Below, piece by piece: positions 34,731 through 44,249 of a stretch of 64,000 bases of DNA. The notes under the pieces were generated by a model. It was not told the origin of the DNA. It was given only the letters and a program-made list of their open reading frames with translations, and ran no database searches. The position numbers were made by a program, and so were the translations under genes. The DNA is from Pontibacter beigongshangensis (GTDB taxonomy: Bacteria > Bacteroidota > Bacteroidia > Cytophagales > Hymenobacteraceae), in NCBI RefSeq assembly GCF_014332515.1, contig NZ_VFSD01000001.1:62001-126000 (forward strand), in the 5' to 3' direction. Each line of letters begins with the position of its first letter. Position 1 is the first letter of the stretch.

Positions 34731-36149
34731 ATGAAGAAACTAGATAAGCTCATTTTACGGTCGTTTATCGGCCCTTTTGTCCTCACCTTTGCCATAGTTG
34801 AGTTTATTCTGCTCACGCAGTATATGCTCAAGTACCTCGATGAACTGCTGGGAAAAGACCTGGGCGGGGAGGTTTTTGCGGAGTTGCTCTTTTATTTCAG
34901 CCTGAACATGACGCCGGTAGCGCTGCCGCTGGCGGTGCTGCTGTCTTCGCTCATGACGTTTGGCACGCTCGGGGAGCACCATGAGCTGACGGCCATCAAA
35001 ACCTCGGGCATCGCGCTGCCCCGTATTCTGCGCCCTGTGCTCATTCTGGTGGTTATTATCTCCGTAGGCGCTTTTTACTTCAACAACAAGGTAGTGCCCA
35101 AAGCCAACCTCAAAGCCTATAGCCTGCTCTGGGACATCCGCCAGAAAAAACCGACCATGAACTTTAAGGAGGGCGCCTTCTACAACGGTCTGCCAGGCTA
35201 TAGCATCAAGATCAACAAAAAGCTGGAAGATGGCCAGTCGCTGCGCGACATCATGATCTACGACCACTCCAAGGGCGGCGCCAACACCACCGTGATACTG
35301 GCCGACTCCGGTAAAATGTATACCCAGTACAACGACAACTACCTGGTGCTGGAGCTCTTCGATGGCAACACCTATGTAGACCAGGACGACCCCGGCATCC
35401 GGAACTCCACGGAGCAGTTTGTGCGGCAGAAGTTCGAGGAGAGCAAAATAGTGTTCAGCCTCTCGTCCTTCAACATGGAGCGTACCCGCGAGGAGTATTT
35501 CTCCGACAACAAGATGATGAAGAATATCGGGCAGCTGCAGCAGGTAACAGACTCGCTGCGCCGGCACGGGCAGCGCGAACAGCAATTGTACCCGCCCAAC
35601 GTGGAGTCTTTTTACGCCTATTTCAAGGCAGATACCGGCAGCACCAAAAACGGCTTTAAACTGCTCGACAAAACCATCGAAAGAGAGCTGCCCACGGAAA
35701 ACGCAGACCTGTTGGCGGTGGCCACCAATAAGGCCCGCAACATCAAGAGCTTTACCTCTAACTACCTGGAGCGCGTGAGCGGCACCCTGCGCGAAGCCAA
35801 TAACTATGAGATCGAGATCTGGCGCAAATATACCCAGTCGACCTCCATTTTCATGCTCTTCCTGATCGGGGCGCCCCTGGGAGCCATCATCAAGAAAGGA
35901 GGCCTGGGCGTGCCGGTGATCATCTCCATCGTGTTCTTCATCCTGATGTACGTCATGTCCATTCTGGGAGAGAAGTGGGCGCGGGAAGGTCTGATTTCTG
36001 TGGGAGCCGGCATGTGGGCCGCCAACCTCATCCTGCTGCCCATCGGGCTGTTCTTCCTGTACCAGGCTCAAAACGACTCCAGCCTGCTAGAAGTAGACTT
36101 CTGGCGAAAACTCATGGCCCGCCTCCGCCGCAACAAGCTGGACGTTTAA
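34731..36149 (+). CDS. LptF/LptG-family permease (YjgP/YjgQ)
   Basis: Inner-membrane subunit of the LptB2FG transporter that extracts lipopolysaccharide from the inner membrane. The family opening KLDKLILRSFIGPFVLTF, an N-terminal pair of membrane segments, a large periplasmic domain (about 140-370) and three C-terminal membrane segments fit LptF/LptG; which of the two it is cannot be decided. A GTG at 34674 would extend the protein by 19 residues (MFKKTAPGAQPS), unlike the family, so I use the ATG at 34731, giving 472 residues. It is relevant to the O-antigen-like locus because it exports the carrier lipid. Confidence 0.87.
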   Translation: MKKLDKLILRSFIGPFVLTFAIVEFILLTQYMLKYLDELLGKDLGGEVFAELLFYFSLNMTPVALPLAVLLSSLMTFGTLGEHHELTAIKTSGIALPRILRPVLILVVIISVGAFYFNNKVVPKANLKAYSLLWDIRQKKPTMNFKEGAFYNGLPGYSIKINKKLEDGQSLRDIMIYDHSKGGANTTVILADSGKMYTQYNDNYLVLELFDGNTYVDQDDPGIRNSTEQFVRQKFEESKIVFSLSSFNMERTREEYFSDNKMMKNIGQLQQVTDSLRRHGQREQQLYPPNVESFYAYFKADTGSTKNGFKLLDKTIERELPTENADLLAVATNKARNIKSFTSNYLERVSGTLREANNYEIEIWRKYTQSTSIFMLFLIGAPLGAIIKKGGLGVPVIISIVFFILMYVMSILGEKWAREGLISVGAGMWAANLILLPIGLFFLYQAQNDSSLLEVDFWRKLMARLRRNKLDV

Positions 36150-36304
36150 AGGGAGGTAGAAAGTTAGAAAATTAGTGTTAGAAAGTTGTAGGCAAGAAGA
36201 GGAGGCCGGGGCCAAGTGGCAAAAGGTGACATTCTGTAAATTCTGATTCAGACAAGAAAACTTGTTTCCCTAGTAGGCAACAGGAGTACCAGCAGGAGTA
36301 AGAA

Positions 36305-36335
36305 GCTCCGAAAGGCTCAATTCATTAGAATAATT
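36305..36335 (+). repeat. Dispersed repeat copy
   Basis: GCTCCGAAAGGCTCAATT followed by CATTAGAATAATT. The GC half is more degraded than in other copies; the ATTAGAATAAT half is exact. Confidence 0.55.
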
Positions 36336-36500
36336 TGCTCTTGAAGAATCCTTTGCATCCTTACATCCTGAAAATCCTTGGGGTAGGGGCCCTATAGAAA
36401 GATTCAGACATGAAATCAGACGTGTGCGGGTTTTTAACTTTCTAGCCAATATTACCGCATTTCAATGCGCCAACAATTTTTATTAAAGATAAAATTTTTA

Positions 36501-36508
36501 TATCTTTG
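36501..36508 (+). promoter_or_regulatory. -7 element of the rpsO promoter
   Basis: TATCTTTG, a full match to TAnnTTTG, 58 bases before the rpsO ATG, in a very AT-rich stretch. No exact TTG at the upstream position. Confidence 0.55.
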
Positions 36509-36565
36509 CGGCTTATATAGCTATCTGAACCAAGATAAAACCAGTTTGATATTTTTTTATATACA

Positions 36566-36841
36566 ATGAAATTAACTACTGAAGCGAAACAAGAAATTTT
36601 TGAAAAGTATAGCCAAAGCAAGTCTAAGGCTGATACGGGCTCTGCAGAAGCACAGATCGCACTCTTTACGACGCGCATCGCTGACCTGACGGAGCACCTT
36701 AAAATACATAAGAAAGACTTCGGCACACGCCTGGGCCTTCTGAAACTGGTAGGTAAAAGAAGAAGACTTCTTAACTACCTGATCAAAAATGATATTACCC
36801 GATACAGAGCCATCATCGCAGAGCTTAATATCAGAAAATAA
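36566..36841 (+). CDS. rpsO: 30S ribosomal protein S15
   Basis: 91 residues, normal for S15. The conserved segments [30 protein letters not shown] and [10 protein letters not shown] are all present. S15 binds the central domain of 16S rRNA early in 30S assembly. Its position upstream of pnp is conserved in many bacteria. A clear promoter and terminator flank it, so most transcripts probably stop before pnp. Confidence 0.98.
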   Translation: MKLTTEAKQEIFEKYSQSKSKADTGSAEAQIALFTTRIADLTEHLKIHKKDFGTRLGLLKLVGKRRRLLNYLIKNDITRYRAIIAELNIRK

Positions 36842-36852
36842 GCTTTTTTATA

Positions 36853-36888
36853 TTAGGGAATTCATAACAGGATTCCCTAATCTTTTTA
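36853..36888 (+). terminator. Terminator of rpsO
   Basis: TTAGGGAAT (36853-36861) pairs with ATTCCCTAA (36872-36880), followed by TCTTTTTA. Confidence 0.8.
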
Positions 36889-37194
36889 CCTGAGTAAAGC
36901 TGTCAGTATAAATTCAGTTATTCAGAAGGGGAAAAAGGATGCATATGCTTTTCTGAGGGCTCTGAAAGCATATCTTTATATATCCCTGATGTTTACTCCT
37001 GATTTTTACTTTGGCGAAGCTCCTCACGCTTGTCTTGTCTTTTAGTTTGCGGCTAAGCTGGCCCAGCCCCGGACCAACTGAAGCCTGAAAGCCAGGTCGG
37101 GCTATTGTACCCTCCTTCCTTCCTCCTTGCCAGTACCGACAGCGGCCACAATGGGTAGCCCTGTCTTTTTTGATGCTTAAAACGATACAAGAAG
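36889..37194 (+). promoter_or_regulatory. Leader region of pnp with a stem-loop
   Basis: About 300 bases without a gene. ATATGCTTT at 36943-36951 pairs with AAAGCATAT at 36965-36973. A leader stem-loop controls pnp in enterobacteria through RNase III and PNPase itself; whether this hairpin does the same is inference. A TATCTTTA (36971-36978) overlapping the right arm may instead be a -7 element. Confidence 0.35.
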
Positions 37195-39333
37195 ATGTCA
37201 CAGAACGCGATTACGAAAACCATTTCTCTCCCTGATGGCAGGGAGATCACCATTGAAACTGGTAAATTAGCCAAACAAGCCGACGGATCTGTAGTAGTAA
37301 GAATGGGTAACACCATGCTGCTCGCTGCCGTTGTTTCCAACAAAGAAGCCCGCGAAGGGGTAGACTTTATGCCACTGTCGGTGGATTATCAGGAAAAATT
37401 TGCCTCCTCCGGTAAAATTCCAGGAGGTTTCCTGAAAAGAGAAGCCAGACTGTCTGACTACGAAGTATTGATTTCTCGCCTGGTAGACCGCGTGCTGCGC
37501 CCGCTGTTCCCGGAAGACTACCATGCAGAAACCCAAGTAACCATAAACATGATCTCCGCCGATAAGGAGGTGTTGCCTGATGCGCTTGCTGCGCTGGCAG
37601 CATCGGCAGCCCTGGCGGTTTCCGATATTCCTTTCAACGGACCAATCTCCGAAGTGCGGGTAGCCCGCATCGACGGACAATTAGTAATTAACCCATTGGC
37701 CTCAGACCTGCTGCGCGCCGATATAGACATGATCGTAGGCGCTTCTTACGATAGCGTATCGATGGTAGAAGGGGAGATGAACGAGGTGTCGGAAGAAGAG
37801 ATGCTGGAAGCGATTGCTTTTGCTCACGAAGCCATCAAAGTACAGTGCCGTGCGCAGCTGGAGCTTTCTGAAATGGTGGGCAAACTGGAGAAGCGTACGT
37901 ACTCGCATGAGACACACGACGAAGTGCTCCGTCAGAAAGTATATGACGCCACCTATTCCAAGGCTTACCTGGTAGCTAAAAAAGGCAATGCCAACAAGGC
38001 GGAGCGCAAAGAAGGCTTTGCCGCCGTGCTGGCTGAGTTTGTGGAATCGTTAGGCCCTGACCATGAGTTTGACCTGAACCTGATCAAGACCTACTACCAC
38101 GATGTGGAGAAGGAGGCGGTTCGCAACATGATCCTGAACGACCGCACCAGGTTAGACGGACGCCAACTGAACGAAATTCGCCCTATCTGGTCTGAAGTAA
38201 ATTACCTGCCTGCCACACACGGTTCTGCTGTGTTTACGCGTGGTGAAACACAGTCGCTTACTACGGTAACTTTAGGTACCAAGCTCGATGAGCAGATGAT
38301 CGACAGCGCCATGACTTCCGGCTACAACAAGTTTTTGCTGCACTACAACTTCCCGGCATTCTCTACCGGTGAGGTGAAGCCCAACAGAGGCCCTGGCCGT
38401 CGTGAGATCGGACATGGTAACCTGGCGCTTCGTGCCCTTAAAAAAGTACTTCCGGCTGAGGGAGACAATCCTTACACGATCCGTATCGTTTCTGATATCC
38501 TGGAGTCTAACGGTTCTTCTTCTATGGCAACCGTTTGCGCGGGCAGCCTGGCCCTGATGGATGCCGGTGTACCAATCAAGAATGCTGTTTCAGGTATCGC
38601 CATGGGCCTTATCACAGATGAGAAAACAGGCAAGTTTGCTGTTCTTTCTGACATCCTGGGAGATGAGGACCACTTGGGAGACATGGACTTTAAGGTAACT
38701 GGTACGAAGAATGGTATCACAGCCTGCCAGATGGACATTAAAGTGAAAGGCTTGTCGCACGAAGTTATGACCCAAGCCCTGGCCCAGGCAAGAGAAGGCC
38801 GTGCGCACATCCTGAACGAAATGAACAAAACCCTTGCTGCGCCGAACCCGGATTACAAGCCGCATACCCCACGCTCGTTCAACATCGTGATCGATAAAGA
38901 GTTTATCGGAGCCGTGATCGGGCCAGGCGGTAAAGTGATTCAGCAGATCCAGAAAGATACTGGCGCCACCATCATTATCGAAGAGAAAAATGAGAAGGGC
39001 CATGTAAACATCTTCGCCAGCAACCAGACGGCCATGGACGATGCCATATCCAAAATAAAGGGTATTGTAGCCCAGCCTGAGATTGGTGACATGTACATCG
39101 GGAAAGTGAAGTCTATTCAGCCTTATGGCGCCTTTGTAGAGTTCATGCCGGGTAAAGACGGTTTGCTGCACATCTCTGAGATCAAGCACGAACGCCTGGA
39201 AACCATGGACGGTGTGCTGGAGATAGGCGAGGAAGTGAAAGTAAAGCTGATCGATATCGACAAAAAGACGGGCAAGTTTAAGCTTTCCCGCAAAGCGGCA
39301 CTGCCAAAGACTGAAACGCCAAACCAAGGCTAA
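37195..39333 (+). CDS. pnp: Polyribonucleotide nucleotidyltransferase (PNPase)
   Basis: 712-residue 3'-5' phosphorolytic exoribonuclease of the degradosome. Two RNase PH-like domains flank a helical linker (the second core begins near residue 310 with [15 protein letters not shown]). The KH domain has the GxxG loop in IGPGGKVI at about 575-582, and an S1 domain follows (about 630-700). [17 protein letters not shown] phosphate-site residues are visible as [11 protein letters not shown]. Length and order of domains are normal. It follows rpsO as in many bacteria but has its own leader. Confidence 0.98.
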   Translation: MSQNAITKTISLPDGREITIETGKLAKQADGSVVVRMGNTMLLAAVVSNKEAREGVDFMPLSVDYQEKFASSGKIPGGFLKREARLSDYEVLISRLVDRVLRPLFPEDYHAETQVTINMISADKEVLPDALAALAASAALAVSDIPFNGPISEVRVARIDGQLVINPLASDLLRADIDMIVGASYDSVSMVEGEMNEVSEEEMLEAIAFAHEAIKVQCRAQLELSEMVGKLEKRTYSHETHDEVLRQKVYDATYSKAYLVAKKGNANKAERKEGFAAVLAEFVESLGPDHEFDLNLIKTYYHDVEKEAVRNMILNDRTRLDGRQLNEIRPIWSEVNYLPATHGSAVFTRGETQSLTTVTLGTKLDEQMIDSAMTSGYNKFLLHYNFPAFSTGEVKPNRGPGRREIGHGNLALRALKKVLPAEGDNPYTIRIVSDILESNGSSSMATVCAGSLALMDAGVPIKNAVSGIAMGLITDEKTGKFAVLSDILGDEDHLGDMDFKVTGTKNGITACQMDIKVKGLSHEVMTQALAQAREGRAHILNEMNKTLAAPNPDYKPHTPRSFNIVIDKEFIGAVIGPGGKVIQQIQKDTGATIIIEEKNEKGHVNIFASNQTAMDDAISKIKGIVAQPEIGDMYIGKVKSIQPYGAFVEFMPGKDGLLHISEIKHERLETMDGVLEIGEEVKVKLIDIDKKTGKFKLSRKAALPKTETPNQG

Positions 39334-39353
39334 TCAAGCCTTTAGTGAAACAA

Positions 39354-39390
39354 ATGATGCCCTCCTGTGCTTCAGCAGGTGTGGCATCAT
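39354..39390 (+). terminator. Terminator of pnp
   Basis: ATGATGCC (39354-39361) and GGCATCAT (39383-39390) with further inner pairing (CCTG/CAGG), followed by GCGTTTTTA. Confidence 0.75.
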
Positions 39391-39527
39391 GCGTTTTTAA
39401 GTAGCTAACGGCTGTTCGGACCTTTGATTTTATATTATTATATAAGAACTTTGCGCGATTTTCTGGTGTTACCACTGCGAGCCCGTATTACAAATTATTA
39501 AATTTATTCTTCTAATATACAAATCTG

Positions 39528-40391
39528 ATGAGACAACTCAAGATAAGCAAACAGATCACAAACCGCGAAAGCCAGTCGCTTGACAAGTACCTACAGGAGA
39601 TTGGCAAAGTCGATTTGCTTACTCCGGATGAAGAGGTGTCGTTAGCGCAGAGGATCAAGGAGGGAGATCAGTTTGCACTTGAGAAACTGACGAAAGCTAA
39701 CTTGCGCTTTGTGGTGTCAGTTGCCAAGCAGTACCAGAACCAGGGCCTCTCGCTGGGCGACCTGATCAATGAAGGAAACCTTGGCCTGATCAAAGCCGCC
39801 AAGCGCTTTGACGAGACGAGAGGTTTTAAATTCATTTCGTACGCTGTTTGGTGGATTCGTCAGTCTATTTTACAGGCATTGGCAGAGCAGTCGCGTATTG
39901 TGCGCCTTCCCCTGAACCGTGTAGGATCTCTTAACAAGATTTCCAAGTCTTTCTCAGAGCTGGAGCAGAAATTTGAGCGCGAGCCGTCTCCTGAGGAGAT
40001 TGCCGAAGTGCTCGAACTGACCACCGCTGAGGTTGTGGACACACTCAAGATTTCCGGCCGCCATGTGTCGGTGGATGCTCCCTTTGTACAGGGCGAGGAA
40101 AACAGGCTGCTCGACGTGCTGGAAAACGAAGACGAAGAATCGCCGGACACGGGCCTGATGAACGACTCGCTCCGCAAGGAGGTGCAGCGTGCCCTCTCAA
40201 CCCTTACCAAGCGGGAGGCCGATGTGATTACCCTGTACTTCGGACTGAACGGCGAACACTCGCTGACGCTGGAGGAGATAGGAGAGAAGTTTAACCTGAC
40301 TCGTGAGCGCGTACGCCAAATCAAAGAGAAGGCCATCCGCAGACTCCGCCACACATCCAGAAGCAAAGCCTTGAAGCCATATTTAGGCTAA
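39528..40391 (+). CDS. rpoD: Primary RNA polymerase sigma factor (sigma-70 family)
   Basis: 287 residues, the short primary sigma of Bacteroidota that lacks most of region 1.1. Region 1.2 is in [19 protein letters not shown], region 2 in [18 protein letters not shown] and [13 protein letters not shown], region 3 in the middle, and region 4 with the helix-turn-helix [17 protein letters not shown]. It recognises the TTG/TAnnTTTG promoters seen elsewhere in the window. It follows the pnp terminator and has its own terminator. The ATG is supported by the conserved [17 protein letters not shown] opening. Confidence 0.96.
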   Translation: MRQLKISKQITNRESQSLDKYLQEIGKVDLLTPDEEVSLAQRIKEGDQFALEKLTKANLRFVVSVAKQYQNQGLSLGDLINEGNLGLIKAAKRFDETRGFKFISYAVWWIRQSILQALAEQSRIVRLPLNRVGSLNKISKSFSELEQKFEREPSPEEIAEVLELTTAEVVDTLKISGRHVSVDAPFVQGEENRLLDVLENEDEESPDTGLMNDSLRKEVQRALSTLTKREADVITLYFGLNGEHSLTLEEIGEKFNLTRERVRQIKEKAIRRLRHTSRSKALKPYLG

Positions 40392-40409
40392 TTGCACGCC
40401 TACATGATT

Positions 40410-40435
40410 AAAGCCCTGGCCAACACCAGGGCTTT
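40410..40435 (+). terminator. Terminator of rpoD
   Basis: AAAGCCCTGG and CCAGGGCTTT form a perfect 10-bp stem with a six-base loop, followed by CTTGTTTTA. Confidence 0.85.
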
Positions 40436-40509
40436 CTTGTTTTAGCGCCTGCCGTGCCGATGGCTCTGCTTTTTGAGAGCCTGATGCAGGCGAACGCAGA
40501 TAAATTTTG

Positions 40510-40517
40510 TATACTTG
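40510..40517 (+). promoter_or_regulatory. -7 element before trxB
   Basis: TATACTTG, seven of eight to TAnnTTTG, 31 bases before the ATG at 40548. It implies that the TTG at 40515 lies upstream of the transcript start and is not the translation start. Confidence 0.45.
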
Positions 40518-40547
40518 CACCCAAATTGCAAATTGCACCCGATCAGA

Positions 40548-41486
40548 ATGGAAATTGAAAAAGTAAAGTGCTTAATTATAGGTTCCGGCCCGGCCGGATA
40601 CACCGCCGCCATCTATGCCTCCAGAGCCGGATTAAACCCGGTGCTGTACCAGGGGCTGCAGCCAGGTGGTCAGCTTACCATCACCAACGACGTAGAGAAC
40701 TACCCGGGTTACCCGGATGGCATCAACGGCCCGCAGATGATGGAGGACTTTAAGCGCCAGGCTGAGCGTTTCGGCACCGATGTACGCTATGGCATTGCCA
40801 CAGCCGTAGATTTCTCTTCGCAGCCGCACAAAGTCACTATCGACGACCAAAAGGTTATCGAGGCGCATACTGTGATTATCTCTACCGGAGCCTCTGCCAA
40901 ATGGCTGGGCCTGGAGTCGGAAGCCCGGCTGAACGGCAGTGGCGTGTCTGCCTGCGCCGTGTGCGACGGTTTCTTTTACAGAGGGCAGGAGGTAGCGATC
41001 GTGGGAGCCGGCGACACGGCAGCAGAGGAGGCCACGTACTTGGCCAACCTGTGCAAGAAGGTGTACATGATCATCCGCCGCGACGAGATGCGTGCCTCCA
41101 CCATTATGCAGGAGCGCGTGAAGAAAACGGCAAACATCGAGATTATCTGGAATTCGGTAACTGAAGAAATTGTGGGGCAGCATGCTGTGGAAGCCATGCG
41201 CATCCGCAACGTGTTAACCGACGAGGTGACGGAGATTCCGGTTTCCGGGTTTTTTGTGGCCATCGGGCACCAGCCGAACTCTGCTATTTTTGCCGACTAC
41301 CTCAACCTGGACGAGAACGGTTACATCCGCACAATTCCGGGCACCTCTAAAACAAACATAGACGGCGTTTTTGCCTGTGGCGATGTGCAGGACTTTACTT
41401 ACCGGCAGGCCGTAACGGCGGCTGGTTCCGGCTGTATGGCGGCCCTGGATGCCGAGCGCTACCTGGCCGCCAGCGATCTGCACTAA
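40548..41486 (+). CDS. trxB: Thioredoxin-disulfide reductase
   Basis: 312-residue FAD/NADPH enzyme that keeps thioredoxin reduced. The FAD-binding GSGPAGYTAAIYA is at 13-25, the redox-active pair is C136-A-V-C139 in SACAVCDG, the NADPH-binding GAGDTAAEEA follows, and FACGDVQD is near the C-terminus. A longer frame starts at TTG 40515 but would begin upstream of the likely transcript start, and the ATG at 40548 matches the family's N-terminus. In the bacillithiol context (bshB1 nearby) it belongs to cytosolic thiol redox control. Confidence 0.95.
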   Translation: MEIEKVKCLIIGSGPAGYTAAIYASRAGLNPVLYQGLQPGGQLTITNDVENYPGYPDGINGPQMMEDFKRQAERFGTDVRYGIATAVDFSSQPHKVTIDDQKVIEAHTVIISTGASAKWLGLESEARLNGSGVSACAVCDGFFYRGQEVAIVGAGDTAAEEATYLANLCKKVYMIIRRDEMRASTIMQERVKKTANIEIIWNSVTEEIVGQHAVEAMRIRNVLTDEVTEIPVSGFFVAIGHQPNSAIFADYLNLDENGYIRTIPGTSKTNIDGVFACGDVQDFTYRQAVTAAGSGCMAALDAERYLAASDLH

Positions 41487-41542
41487 GCACGGCAAAGGTG
41501 GAAGAGCCTGGTAAAGTCCGGAGATAGAAAAGAGTTAAATGC

Positions 41543-41571
41543 CTCCTGAGGGCCCTTTTCATTCAGATAAT
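41543..41571 (+). repeat. Dispersed repeat copy
   Basis: CTCCTGAGGGCCC, TTTTC and ATTCAGATAAT. The AT half differs from the consensus at two bases. Confidence 0.6.
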
Positions 41572-41676
41572 CAGGAGCGCCTACTGATCATTCATGAGGT
41601 GCCCTGCAACAAACGGACTTGCTTTGCAGACTGCTGACCTGAACGGAAGCTAACGGGTTAAACTAGCGGCGGCAGG

Positions 41677-41706
41677 AATTATTTGAATGAAAAGGGCCCT
41701 CTGAAG
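41677..41706 (-). repeat. Dispersed repeat copy
   Basis: AATTATTTGAATG, AAAA and GGGCCCTCTGAAG; the reverse-complement partner of the copy at 41543. Confidence 0.65.
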
Positions 41707-41892
41707 CTGATCAGGGCAGCAGCTACCGATGCCGGTAAGATTCTAATGTAGGGCATATAGTTGCCTGATAACCGGAGATTGCCTAGTTACGGCAGCTTTT
41801 AGGACTCAACCCATAACAATAAAAGTGCCTCTAAAGCAGTTTAAAGATGCAAGTGGCCACGAAAGGCTGCTGTACTGCCAAATCGAACGCAA

Positions 41893-42936
41893 ATGTTTAA
41901 AATTAAGCTTACCTTTTATGTTGTATTATTTTTGCTTTGTGGTGCTGGGGGAGCCTCTGCCCAGAACAACAAGGTAAAAGACCTGTTTAAGGTCAAAACA
42001 CCTAAAATACAATATGTAAGGCCCGATACCACGATCCTGATCGAGTACGAGGAATTCCCTGACGAGAGCTCAGATGCGGGAAAATCTATCCATTTCAACC
42101 CCAAAAAGGAGCTCTCTATCGTAAGCGAAGACACGTCGGAACTGGACCTGGGGGAGCAGCATATTGTAGAGGTTTCAGAAGAAGTCCTCATCGACTCCTC
42201 CTGGATCAAAATTGCCAGTTACTACGCCATCTGGGACACGCACAACATCAACCCTTACCGCATGGATGGCCGTCAGCTAAAAGATACAGTCGATATTACC
42301 TTGTATGACCCACGTGCGAAGCGCGATTATAGAATGCCGTTGGAGAAAACGCTGGTTACCAGTCATTTCGGACACCGTGGCTCACGCTGGCATTATGGCA
42401 CAGATATTAACCTGAACACCGGCGACTCCATTTTTGCAGCCTTCGACGGCGTGGTGCGCATCAATAGATGGGATGGCGGAGGCTATGGCAACTATATTGT
42501 GTTGCGTCACTACAATGGCCTGGAAACCCTGTATGGCCATATGAGCAAGGCCATTGCCCAGCCGGGGCAGTTCGTGAAAGCAGGAGAACTGATCGGCCTG
42601 GGCGGCAGCACTGGCCGCAGCACAGGCCCGCACTTGCACTACGAGGTGCGCTACCAGGGCAATCCCCTCGATCCGGAGTTGATGTACGAGTTTCCGGCCT
42701 ACCTGATCAAAGACCAGAACTTCCAGATCACGGCCGCCCTTTTTAACTATTATAATAAATCCAGAAGCTCATCGGCTTCGGCTGGCCGCAAAACAACCTA
42801 CCATACCATCAGGAGGGGCGATACCCTGTCAGGCATTGCCAAACGGTATGGCGTGCCAGTTAATCAGCTAACCCGCCTGAATGGTATTTCTACCCGCACT
42901 ACCCTTAAACTGGGGAAAAAGCTGAGAATTAGATAA
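41893..42936 (+). CDS. M23 metallopeptidase with C-terminal LysM domain
   Basis: 347-residue exported peptidoglycan hydrolase or amidase activator. A signal peptide ends near ASAQ (residues 21-24). The LytM/M23 domain (about 150-265) has the zinc ligands in HYGTD (H167, D171) and the HLH pair (H247, H249), so catalysis is likely intact. A LysM domain at 303-346 (HTIRRGDTLSGIAKRYG) binds glycan strands. It stands alone between a repeat-rich spacer and bshB1, with low-complexity sequence after the stop. The role is cell wall remodelling; the specific bond cut is unknown. Confidence 0.92.
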   Translation: MFKIKLTFYVVLFLLCGAGGASAQNNKVKDLFKVKTPKIQYVRPDTTILIEYEEFPDESSDAGKSIHFNPKKELSIVSEDTSELDLGEQHIVEVSEEVLIDSSWIKIASYYAIWDTHNINPYRMDGRQLKDTVDITLYDPRAKRDYRMPLEKTLVTSHFGHRGSRWHYGTDINLNTGDSIFAAFDGVVRINRWDGGGYGNYIVLRHYNGLETLYGHMSKAIAQPGQFVKAGELIGLGGSTGRSTGPHLHYEVRYQGNPLDPELMYEFPAYLIKDQNFQITAALFNYYNKSRSSSASAGRKTTYHTIRRGDTLSGIAKRYGVPVNQLTRLNGISTRTTLKLGKKLRIR

Positions 42937-43032
42937 AGGGTTGGGTTGTTGAATGGCTAAATTGTTGAATGGTAAAACTGTTGAACAAGTACTTTAACTT
43001 TTCTAACTTTCCAACTCACTCACGCATCATAC

Positions 43033-43761
43033 ATGAGCATCACGAAATTAGACATACTGGCTTTTGCCTCCCATCCTGACGATATAGAGTTGGGATGCTC
43101 CGGAACCATTATCGCCCATATTGCTGCCGGGAAGAAGGTAGGGATAGTTGACCTGACCAGGGGAGAGCTCGGCACCCGCGGCACGCCGGAAGTAAGGGCG
43201 GCAGAAGCAGAAGCCGCCACGAAAGTGATGGGCGTGACGGTGCGCGAAAACCTGGGTTTTGCGGACGCCTTCTTTCAGAACGACAAGGAGCATCAGCTGC
43301 GGGTAGTGCAGAAAATACGCCAGTACCAACCCGAAATCGTGCTCATGAACGCCGTGCACGACCGTCACCCGGATCATGGGAAAGGATCTTCACTGGTTTC
43401 AGACGCCTGTTTTATGGCGGGGCTGAAGATGATAAGCACACTCGGGCCGGAAGGGGAGCAGCAGCAGGCCTGGCGCCCGAAAGTGGTCTACCATTTCATA
43501 CAGGATCGTCTGATCATACCAGACATTATTGTGGACGTGACACCGTACTGGGAGCAGAAAATGGAGTCTATCCGGGCTTTTAGGTCTCAGTTCTACAATC
43601 CCGATGATACATCTCCCAATACCTACATTTCTTCGCCGGAGTTCCTCAGGTTCATCGAGGCAAGGGCCTTGGAGTTTGGCCACTCTATAGGCGTTACCTA
43701 CGGCGAAGGCTTTACCAAGGAGCGGCATATCGGGGTAAGAAATTTGTTTGATCTGCTATAG
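43033..43761 (+). CDS. bshB1: Bacillithiol biosynthesis deacetylase BshB1
   Basis: 242-residue zinc-dependent LmbE/PIG-L family deacetylase that removes the acetyl group from GlcNAc-malate in bacillithiol synthesis. The zinc motif HPDD is at 14-17 in FASHPDDIELGC, and the second part of the site is in HDRHPDHGKGS. RGELGTRGTPEVRAAEA and the C-terminal GEGFTKERHIG are typical of BshB1 in Bacteroidota rather than general LmbE proteins. A strong terminator follows. No bshA or bshC is in the window. Confidence 0.93.
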   Translation: MSITKLDILAFASHPDDIELGCSGTIIAHIAAGKKVGIVDLTRGELGTRGTPEVRAAEAEAATKVMGVTVRENLGFADAFFQNDKEHQLRVVQKIRQYQPEIVLMNAVHDRHPDHGKGSSLVSDACFMAGLKMISTLGPEGEQQQAWRPKVVYHFIQDRLIIPDIIVDVTPYWEQKMESIRAFRSQFYNPDDTSPNTYISSPEFLRFIEARALEFGHSIGVTYGEGFTKERHIGVRNLFDLL

Positions 43762-43782
43762 ATGAGAGATACTATGGTAGCT

Positions 43783-43817
43783 AAAAAGGCCCTGCGGTTT
43801 GTCTGCAGGGCCTTTTT
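43783..43817 (+). terminator. Terminator of bshB1
   Basis: AAAAAGGCCCTGC (43783-43795) and GCAGGGCCTTTTT (43805-43817), a perfect 13-bp stem ending in a T run. Confidence 0.88.
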
Positions 43818-43904
43818 ATTTTCATGTTGAAAAACCAGGATATGACAAAACTGTGCTTTAGCAGTAGAAACCGGAGCAATACTAATCCGGGGAGCTTTTA
43901 AACC

Positions 43905-43942
43905 AATTATTCAAATCAAAAAGGCCCTCCGTAGGCTATTTC
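43905..43942 (-). repeat. Dispersed repeat copy, 38 bases, nearly identical to 44081
   Basis: AATTATTCAAATCAAAAAGG followed by CCCTCCGTAGGCTATTTC. It matches the copy at 44081-44118 at 37 of 38 bases. Confidence 0.75.
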
Positions 43943-44080
43943 TGCTGCTAAAGGCACTTCAGCTTATCCTGCAGGACTACACCTGATGAAATCCTCTCGT
44001 TTGGAGACGAGCGGTAGGAAAATACGTGCGTAAGTCAATAATCTAGTCAGTTCAAGAAGGAGAAAGAGCCTGGTTTTCCG

Positions 44081-44118
44081 AATTATTCTAATCAAAAAGG
44101 CCCTCCGTAGGCTATTTC
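44081..44118 (-). repeat. Dispersed repeat copy, 38 bases
   Basis: AATTATTCTAATCAAAAAGG followed by CCCTCCGTAGGCTATTTC; a direct repeat of 43905-43942, 176 bases away. Confidence 0.75.
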
Positions 44119-44249
44119 AGTCTTAGCTGCTACCCTTAAAAAGCCTGCAGGAGAATTTCTAAACTATCGGAAACCCCACAATGTCGTCAGGAGCGGGGAG
44201 CGGCTTGCGGCAGGAGTCATTCCTGATTTTTAATCTGGCGCAGCCTCAT

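Larger units (their letters stand above)
36150..36565 (+). other. Gene-free spacer before rpsO
   Basis: 416 bases with no gene. It starts with low-complexity words (GAAAGTTAGAAAATTAG), contains a + copy of the dispersed repeat at 36305-36335, and ends with the rpsO promoter region. Confidence 0.6.
41487..41892 (+). other. Gene-free spacer with an inverted pair of dispersed repeats
   Basis: 406 bases without a gene. A + copy (41543-41571) and a - copy (41677-41706) of the dispersed repeat face each other with their GC halves outward, able to pair over GAGGGCCCTTTTCATT. The segment could form one long hairpin in RNA or DNA. Confidence 0.65.
43818..44249 (+). other. Gene-free spacer with two direct dispersed-repeat copies
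   Basis: 432 bases between convergent genes. It contains the direct copies at 43905 and 44081 and, between them, a short hairpin (CTCGT, TTGGAG, ACGAG). I see no gene and no clear terminator for the leftward biotin carboxylase. Confidence 0.6.

Noticed and set aside
34755..36071. 438-residue open frame on the - strand opposite the LptF/LptG gene
   Set aside because: Lies wholly inside a well-supported gene on the other strand, and its His/Gln/Val-rich composition is what GC-rich codon usage gives in antisense.
38590..39327. 245-residue - strand frame inside pnp
   Set aside because: Antisense shadow of a conserved gene, with no domain or motif.
40515..40547. TTG start for trxB eleven codons upstream of the ATG
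   Set aside because: Overlaps the likely -7 element, so it would not be transcribed; the ATG fits the family.
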